Source of the DNA: QPJE01 sp051747745
GTDB lineage: Bacteria > Bacillota > Halanaerobiia > Halanaerobiales > Halanaerobiaceae
Direction: 5' to 3'
NCBI GenBank assembly: GCA_051747745.1
Contig: JBNJGL010000053.1
Coordinates: 1-15,830, forward strand
Length of the DNA stretch: 15,830 nucleotides
Part shown: positions 11,840 to 15,830 of the stretch, piece after piece
Numbering within the stretch: position 1 is the first letter of the stretch
Layout of the letters: every line of letters starts with the position of its first letter
The notes under the pieces: generated by a model
Database searches by the model: none
What the model was told of the DNA's origin: nothing
Seen by the model: the letters and a program-made list of their open reading frames with translations, nothing else
Translations under genes and position numbers: made by a program

Positions 11840-13738
11840 ATGCTGGGATACAGCAGAAAAGTTTTGCGGGTTGATTTAAGCAGTAACACCATAAAAGTAG
11901 AAGATTTACCTGATTATTATATAAAGAACTATCTGGGAGGAAGAGGTTTTAACATGAGGCGCCTTTATGATGAAGTCCCGGTAGATACTGATCCCTTAGG
12001 TGAAGAAAATAAGCTGCTGATAAGTGTGGGGCCGCTTAATGGTACACTTTTTCCTGGTGCAGCACGGGTTAATTTTAGTGCAAAATCACCACAGACAGGT
12101 ATACTTGGAGATTCCAATACAGGTGGTTTTTTTGGTCCTGAACTTAAATATGCCGGTTTTGATCAGGTGATAATAGAAGGCAGATCTGATAAACCAGTTT
12201 ATCTTTATATAAAAGATGGAAAAGCAGAACTTAAATCAGCTGAATATCTTATGGGTAAGGATATATTTGAGACACAGGATTTAATAGAGGCAGAGCTGAG
12301 TGATGACAGGATTCAGACAGCATGTATTGGTCCGGCTTCAGAAAATGGTGTTGTTTTTTCCGGTATTTTCTGCAATAAGGTAAGAGCAGCTGCCAGAACT
12401 GGAATGGGGCTTGTTATGGCATCCAAAAATTTAAAAGCAGTAGCTGTCAGAGGAACTAAAAAGCTCAGGGCGGCAGAAGCTGATAAATTTATGGAGCTGA
12501 TAGATAAACTGGACAAAAAGATTAGAGAGCACAGTGAATATAATACAAGAGTTAGAATGGGTACAACACAGCTTGTCAGTTCTTTAAATAAATTGGGCTG
12601 TCTTGCAACAAAGCATTTTCAGACAGGAAGATTTGAAGCTGTTGATCAGGTTAGTGGAGAATATCTGGAAGAAAATTATAAGAAAAAGTCAAAGGCATGT
12701 TACAGCTGTACAATTCCCTGCAGCAGATTTTTCGAGATCGATAGAGGAAGACATAAGGGATTAAAAAGTGAGGGCCCTGAATTTGAAGGACTGGCCGGTT
12801 TTTCTTCCCGGGTTGGAATAGAAAATATTGATGATTCTCTAAAGGCTGTTGATCTCTGCAACCGATATGGACTTGATGTAATTACAACTTCTGAATGTAT
12901 TTCTTTTGCTATGGAGCTTTATCAGCGCGGTATTATTGACAGAGATTATGCAGATGGATTGGATTTGAGCTGGGGTAATGCAGATAGTGTTATAGAGCTG
13001 ATAGAGAAGATAAAAAATAGAGAAGGATTTGGAGATCTGCTGGCTGATGGAGTGGTCAGAGCTGCAGAGAAAATTGGCAGAGGAAGTGCCAAATATGCCA
13101 TGCATGTAAAAGGGCTGGAAATATTTCAGGCTGATCCCAGAGGTATAAAAGGATATGCATTAGGGGTGGCAACCGCTACACGAGGTGGAGATCACCTGAG
13201 GAGTGAACCCTGGTTTGAATTTACCGAAGATGCAGAGGCAGGTAAGGAGAGGTTTGGAGCGGCCGAATCCGCCTTCAGGCTGGAATATAAAGGTAAAGGG
13301 AAAGTAGTTAAATTTTATGAAGAAAGATGTGTGCTGGCTGACTGTATGAATGCCTGTAAGAACACAGTTGTCAACATGGAGATACTAAATTATGCTGAAG
13401 CGGCAGAGCTGCTTAGTTATTTGACAGGAATTGAATTTAAGGAAGAAGGAGTACAGCAGGCTGCAGAAAGAATTCTGAATCTGGAAAGGGCATATATAAC
13501 TCTTGCCGGTATAAGGAGAAAAGATGATACTCTGCCGGAAAGATTTTTAAAAGAACCTCTGCCGGAAGATAGTGGTCCTTCTGCAGGAAGTGTTGTCGAA
13601 TTAGAGCCGATGCTGGATGAATACTATGAAGATCACGGTTGGAATCTTAAAACAGGTATACCGGAAGAGGAAAAGTTGAAAAGTCTTAATCTTAATAAAG
13701 TGATAAAAGATTTTAGGAGAAAGGGGATAATTAGATGA
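11840..13738 (+). CDS. Aldehyde:ferredoxin oxidoreductase (tungsten-type AOR)
   Basis: A 632-residue AOR-family enzyme, slightly longer than the roughly 605 of the archaeal model. It interconverts aldehydes and carboxylic acids at a tungsten or molybdenum bis-pterin site and passes electrons through one [4Fe-4S] cluster. The N-terminus has the family's GYSRKVLRVDLS and YLGGRGFNMRRLY motifs, followed by GDSNTGGFFGPELKYAGFD, which helps bind the pterin. Cluster ligands are C287-x2-C290-x3-C294 (ACYSCTIPC) and C506; D501-x4-C506 reproduces the D-x4-C pattern of the archaeal enzyme. Substrate range cannot be read. The start has AGGAGGT overlapping the end of the ferredoxin gene, and the stop overlaps the antiporter start (ATGA), so the three genes are translationally coupled. 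Confidence 0.95.
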   Translation: MLGYSRKVLRVDLSSNTIKVEDLPDYYIKNYLGGRGFNMRRLYDEVPVDTDPLGEENKLLISVGPLNGTLFPGAARVNFSAKSPQTGILGDSNTGGFFGPELKYAGFDQVIIEGRSDKPVYLYIKDGKAELKSAEYLMGKDIFETQDLIEAELSDDRIQTACIGPASENGVVFSGIFCNKVRAAARTGMGLVMASKNLKAVAVRGTKKLRAAEADKFMELIDKLDKKIREHSEYNTRVRMGTTQLVSSLNKLGCLATKHFQTGRFEAVDQVSGEYLEENYKKKSKACYSCTIPCSRFFEIDRGRHKGLKSEGPEFEGLAGFSSRVGIENIDDSLKAVDLCNRYGLDVITTSECISFAMELYQRGIIDRDYADGLDLSWGNADSVIELIEKIKNREGFGDLLADGVVRAAEKIGRGSAKYAMHVKGLEIFQADPRGIKGYALGVATATRGGDHLRSEPWFEFTEDAEAGKERFGAAESAFRLEYKGKGKVVKFYEERCVLADCMNACKNTVVNMEILNYAEAAELLSYLTGIEFKEEGVQQAAERILNLERAYITLAGIRRKDDTLPERFLKEPLPEDSGPSAGSVVELEPMLDEYYEDHGWNLKTGIPEEEKLKSLNLNKVIKDFRRKGIIR

Positions 13739-15222
13739 GCAGAGATGAGAAGAACAGAGAAAAGGATGGAGTAGAGAAAAGAACAGATGAGGATAGGCTT
13801 AAATTTTATGGGGGAAAATACAGTGTTTTTATACCTATTATACTGGCACTTTTTGGTTTAACATATATAGCAGTAAAAAATGCCAATATTCCTGAGTACT
13901 GGGTGGTTTTTCTGCTGCCTATGATTGTGATGATGCCTTTTGCAAAAAATAAGAGGAAGTATTCTGAAGCAATAATAAATGGTTTTAGATCAGATGTCGG
14001 GATGATATTAATCGGTGCTGTAATTCTTGCCGGAATCTCCGGGGCAATATTAAATCAGAGTGGACTGGTAAAAACTCTTGCTTATTATATGGTGGGATTA
14101 AATCTGGTAGGTTCCAAATATATTACAGCTACATTTATTTTAACCTGTCTTATAGCCTTTTCCACCGGTACTTCTGTCGGCACTATTTTTGTTGTTGGGC
14201 CGATATTGTATCCGGTTGGGTATCTGGTAGGAGCTTCTCCTGCTTTTCTGATAGGAGCTATTGTTTCGGGTGGTGCATTTGGAGATAATCTTTCTCCAGT
14301 TTCTGATACTACTATAGCTTCTGCTGCCACTCAGGAAGTGGATCTGGGTGGTGTGGTAAAAAGCAGGCTAAAATATTCTATTCCTGCTGCAGTTATAACT
14401 ATTTTTCTTTATTTCATTTTTAGCGGCAGTGGAACTATGGGAGAGGGAGTAGAAGAGTATTTATCTCAGCCGGAGCCTATCAGTCTTTTGTTTCTTTTGG
14501 TGCCGGCTGTGATAGTATATTTTGCTTTTCAGCAGAGGCATCTTTTTGAAGCATTAAGCTATGGAATTATCGTTGGACTTGTACTTGGAATAGCTACCGG
14601 AATTATCCCACCTCAGGATATAATCTCTGTGCCAGAACCCTTTGGTGCAGGAGGTATTATTCTGGAAGGTATTCAGAATGCTATTCCAACTGTGATAGTT
14701 GTTCTCGTTTTATTTGCTCAGATAAATATTCTCAAAGAAGGTGGAGGGATAGATATTATTATGGAGAAAGTAGGTAATTTTGTTAGAGGACCAAAAACTG
14801 CAGAATTATCTATGTCCTCACTTCTTATTGTTTTAAATTTAATTACAGGACTCAACACAGCGGCCATTATAGGTTCAGGAGAAATTGCCAAAAAACTCGG
14901 TAAAAAATATAAAATTGACGGCTACAGGAGGGCAAATATACTTGACTGTGCCGGTACTACCTTTAATTATCTGCTTCCCTATATGGTACCTGTGGTAGTA
15001 GGGTCAATGGTTGCTTCAATGTATGCACCGGTAGAAAATGCAGTACAGGTTTCTCCAGTTCAGGTTGTCACACATCAATTTTATCCCTGGGTAATGCTGG
15101 CAGTATTATTATTCTCTATTTTTACCGGTTATGGCAGAACATTTATATCTGATGAAAAAACTGCTGTATCTAAAAATAAAAAGAGGGCCGGCGGGAAAGC
15201 TGCTGCTGTTGAAAAAGTATAA
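13735..15222 (+). CDS. NhaC family Na+/H+ antiporter-like transporter
   Basis: A 495-residue membrane protein of the NhaC/ion-transporter superfamily (PF03553 type) with about eleven hydrophobic segments. Signature stretch: IAFSTGTSVGTIFVVGP, then GAIVSGGAFGDNLSPVSDTTIASAA (about residues 138-200), the conserved core containing the GDxLSPxSDTT motif. A charged, lysine-rich N-terminus (about 20 residues) precedes the first helix, and the C-terminus is a lysine-rich cytoplasmic tail. Classical members exchange Na+ for H+; relatives such as MleN exchange malate for lactate coupled to ions. Because it overlaps the AOR gene by 4 nt, it may instead carry the acid substrate or product of AOR, or restore ion balance during it (inference). 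No terminator hairpin is visible between its stop and the rib promoter. Confidence 0.9.
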   Translation: MSRDEKNREKDGVEKRTDEDRLKFYGGKYSVFIPIILALFGLTYIAVKNANIPEYWVVFLLPMIVMMPFAKNKRKYSEAIINGFRSDVGMILIGAVILAGISGAILNQSGLVKTLAYYMVGLNLVGSKYITATFILTCLIAFSTGTSVGTIFVVGPILYPVGYLVGASPAFLIGAIVSGGAFGDNLSPVSDTTIASAATQEVDLGGVVKSRLKYSIPAAVITIFLYFIFSGSGTMGEGVEEYLSQPEPISLLFLLVPAVIVYFAFQQRHLFEALSYGIIVGLVLGIATGIIPPQDIISVPEPFGAGGIILEGIQNAIPTVIVVLVLFAQINILKEGGGIDIIMEKVGNFVRGPKTAELSMSSLLIVLNLITGLNTAAIIGSGEIAKKLGKKYKIDGYRRANILDCAGTTFNYLLPYMVPVVVGSMVASMYAPVENAVQVSPVQVVTHQFYPWVMLAVLLFSIFTGYGRTFISDEKTAVSKNKKRAGGKAAAVEKV

Positions 15223-15247
15223 CAGGATATTTTTTTCACATTAACCC

Positions 15248-15276
15248 TTTACAAATTGATACAGGACTGATAGAAT
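15248..15276 (+). promoter_or_regulatory. Promoter of the riboflavin operon
   Basis: TTTACA (15248-15253), 17-nt spacer, TAGAAT (15271-15276). Predicted start near 15283, about 16 nt before the FMN aptamer. Confidence 0.7.
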
Positions 15277-15298
15277 AAATTCAGAAAAATTGAATATT

Positions 15299-15406
15299 AA
15301 CTAACGAGGATGGGTGAAATTCCCTACCGGTGGTAAAGTCCACAAGCCGCATGGTTGATCTGGTGTAATTCCAGAACCGACAGTACAGTCTGGAAGGGAG
15401 TTAGGT
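15299..15406 (+). promoter_or_regulatory. FMN riboswitch (RFN element)
   Basis: Highly conserved RFN blocks are present in order: GAGGATGGGTGAAATTCCC, ACCGGTGGTAAAGTCCAC, AAGCCGCATGGTTGATCTGG, TGTAATTCCAGAACCGACAG, and CAGTCTGGAAGGGAG. CTAAC (15301-15305) and GTTAG (15400-15404) close stem P1. The RNA binds flavin mononucleotide and lowers expression of riboflavin genes. ribD follows, as expected. The intrinsic terminator at 15506-15533 and its competing pairing (8 bases of the terminator's 5' arm with aptamer 15391-15398) make transcription attenuation the likely mechanism. Confidence 0.96.
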
Positions 15407-15428
15407 GTTTCTGATGAGAAATTACCTA
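15402..15428 (+). promoter_or_regulatory. Hairpin after the FMN aptamer
   Basis: TAGGT (15402-15406) pairs with ACCTA (15424-15428) and TTTCT (15408-15412) with AGAAA (15417-15421) around GATG, with a small asymmetric interior loop. It shares bases with stem P1 (GTTAG), so it might be a competing structure or a spacer hairpin in the expression platform. Confidence 0.45.
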
Positions 15429-15505
15429 AATTTGTTCTGCATCTGCAGTATATATTTAATCTGCAGAGAGGTATTTAAGGTGTTTTTCGGCAGTGATGAC
15501 TTTAT

Positions 15506-15533
15506 ACCCTTCCAGGAATGGAAGGGTTTTTTT
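15506..15533 (+). terminator. FMN-controlled intrinsic terminator
   Basis: ACCCTTCCA (15506-15514) and TGGAAGGGT (15519-15527) form a perfect 9-bp stem closed by a GGAA tetraloop, followed by seven Ts. It lies 100 nt after the aptamer and 187 nt before ribD. CCCTTCCA can also pair with TGGAAGGG at 15391-15398 in the aptamer, an antiterminator that FMN binding would block. Confidence 0.92.
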
Positions 15534-15587
15534 AATTGTTTTTTAATTTTTGTCTGCAGAACCTGAGAATAGATACAGATAAGTTAA

Positions 15588-15660
15588 AATTTATTTGATT
15601 AATTTATTTGATTAATTTATTTGATTAATTTATTTGATTAATTTATTTGATTAATTTATT
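15588..15660 (+). repeat. Tandem 13-nt repeat, five full copies plus a partial
   Basis: Exact units of AATTTATTTGATT begin at 15588, 15601, 15614, 15627 and 15640, and eight bases of a sixth end at 15660. It lies in the untranslated leader between the riboswitch terminator and ribD. Perfect identity of all copies suggests a recent, slippage-driven minisatellite. Confidence 0.95.
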
Positions 15661-15719
15661 GTTTCAAAAATTTACTTAATTTTTACAGTCATTTATAAAA
15701 TTAATCTGGAGGTGTGTTA

Positions 15720-15830
15720 ATGGAAAAAGAGGATAGAAAATATATGCAGAGGGCACTGGAGTTAGCTGTAAAAGGTGAGGGTTTTACCAGCCCCAACCCT
15801 GTTGTTGGCGCAGTTGTTGTTAATAATGGA
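15720..15830 (+). CDS. ribD: Riboflavin biosynthesis protein RibD, N-terminal part
   Basis: The first 37 codons before the window ends. KYMQRALELAVKGEGFTSPNPVVGAVVV is the opening of the RibD deaminase domain, where TSPNPxVGAVVV is diagnostic. The full bifunctional enzyme deaminates the pyrimidine intermediate and then reduces its ribose side chain, the second and third steps of riboflavin synthesis. The zinc-binding HAE and PCxxxxxxxPC motifs would lie beyond the window. ATG 15720 follows CTGGAGGTG. Its FMN riboswitch upstream confirms the pathway. Confidence 0.93.
   Translation, partial: MEKEDRKYMQRALELAVKGEGFTSPNPVVGAVVVNNG

Overview
The window looks like chromosome of an anaerobic, low-GC Firmicute. 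The DNA is AT-rich. Genes carry strong AGGAGG-type ribosome binding sites, several promoters match the sigma-A consensus, and the leaders use FMN and cyclic-di-GMP riboswitches. A tungsten-type aldehyde:ferredoxin oxidoreductase and a glutaredoxin/AhpF-like reductase fit a fermentative anaerobe. The many acidic residues and overall protein flavour suggest Halanaerobiales (Halanaerobium-like), but this is an impression, not a proof. A run of 100 Ns (2877-2976) marks a draft-assembly gap of unknown true length.

Layout. 1-322: broken remnant of a MATE efflux pump, followed by a TetR regulator (388-987) with its own promoter. 1120-2307: a glutaredoxin fused to an AhpF/thioredoxin-reductase-like flavoprotein. 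2497-2865: a small Tic20/DUF4870-type membrane protein whose ribosome binding site is separated from the ATG by a perfect hairpin. After the gap come a terminator and a small alarmone (ppGpp) synthetase, started at TTG, with a duplicated leader sequence. It converges with a minus-strand gene for a small secreted proline-rich protein. That gene's 98-nt leader is a cyclic-di-GMP-I class riboswitch with a readable translational expression platform. 4574-6249: a PLP aminotransferase and a Nudix hydrolase. 6322-6786: an exported protein of unknown function with its own terminator. 6872-8836: a divergent PRPP-synthetase-like protein and an esterase, overlapped tail to tail by a minus-strand CxxCxxCC (YkgJ-type) metal-binding protein (8794-9297).

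9559-15222 is an aldehyde oxidoreductase region: a LysR regulator, about 640 bp without a gene, then a tightly packed operon. The operon holds a TIGR04076/four-cluster ferredoxin fusion, an AOR and an NhaC-type antiporter (2-nt gap, then an ATGA overlap). The ferredoxin protein probably passes electrons to or from AOR; the antiporter may move ions or the organic acid. The gene-free stretch has a perfect consensus promoter, a 12-nt tandem repeat array, hairpins and a strong intrinsic terminator. It is therefore either a roughly 390-nt small RNA or a long attenuated leader, and it is the best candidate here for something undescribed.

15248-15830: start of a riboflavin operon, with promoter, FMN riboswitch, a terminator whose 5' arm can instead pair with the aptamer, a 13-nt minisatellite in the leader, and the first 37 codons of ribD.
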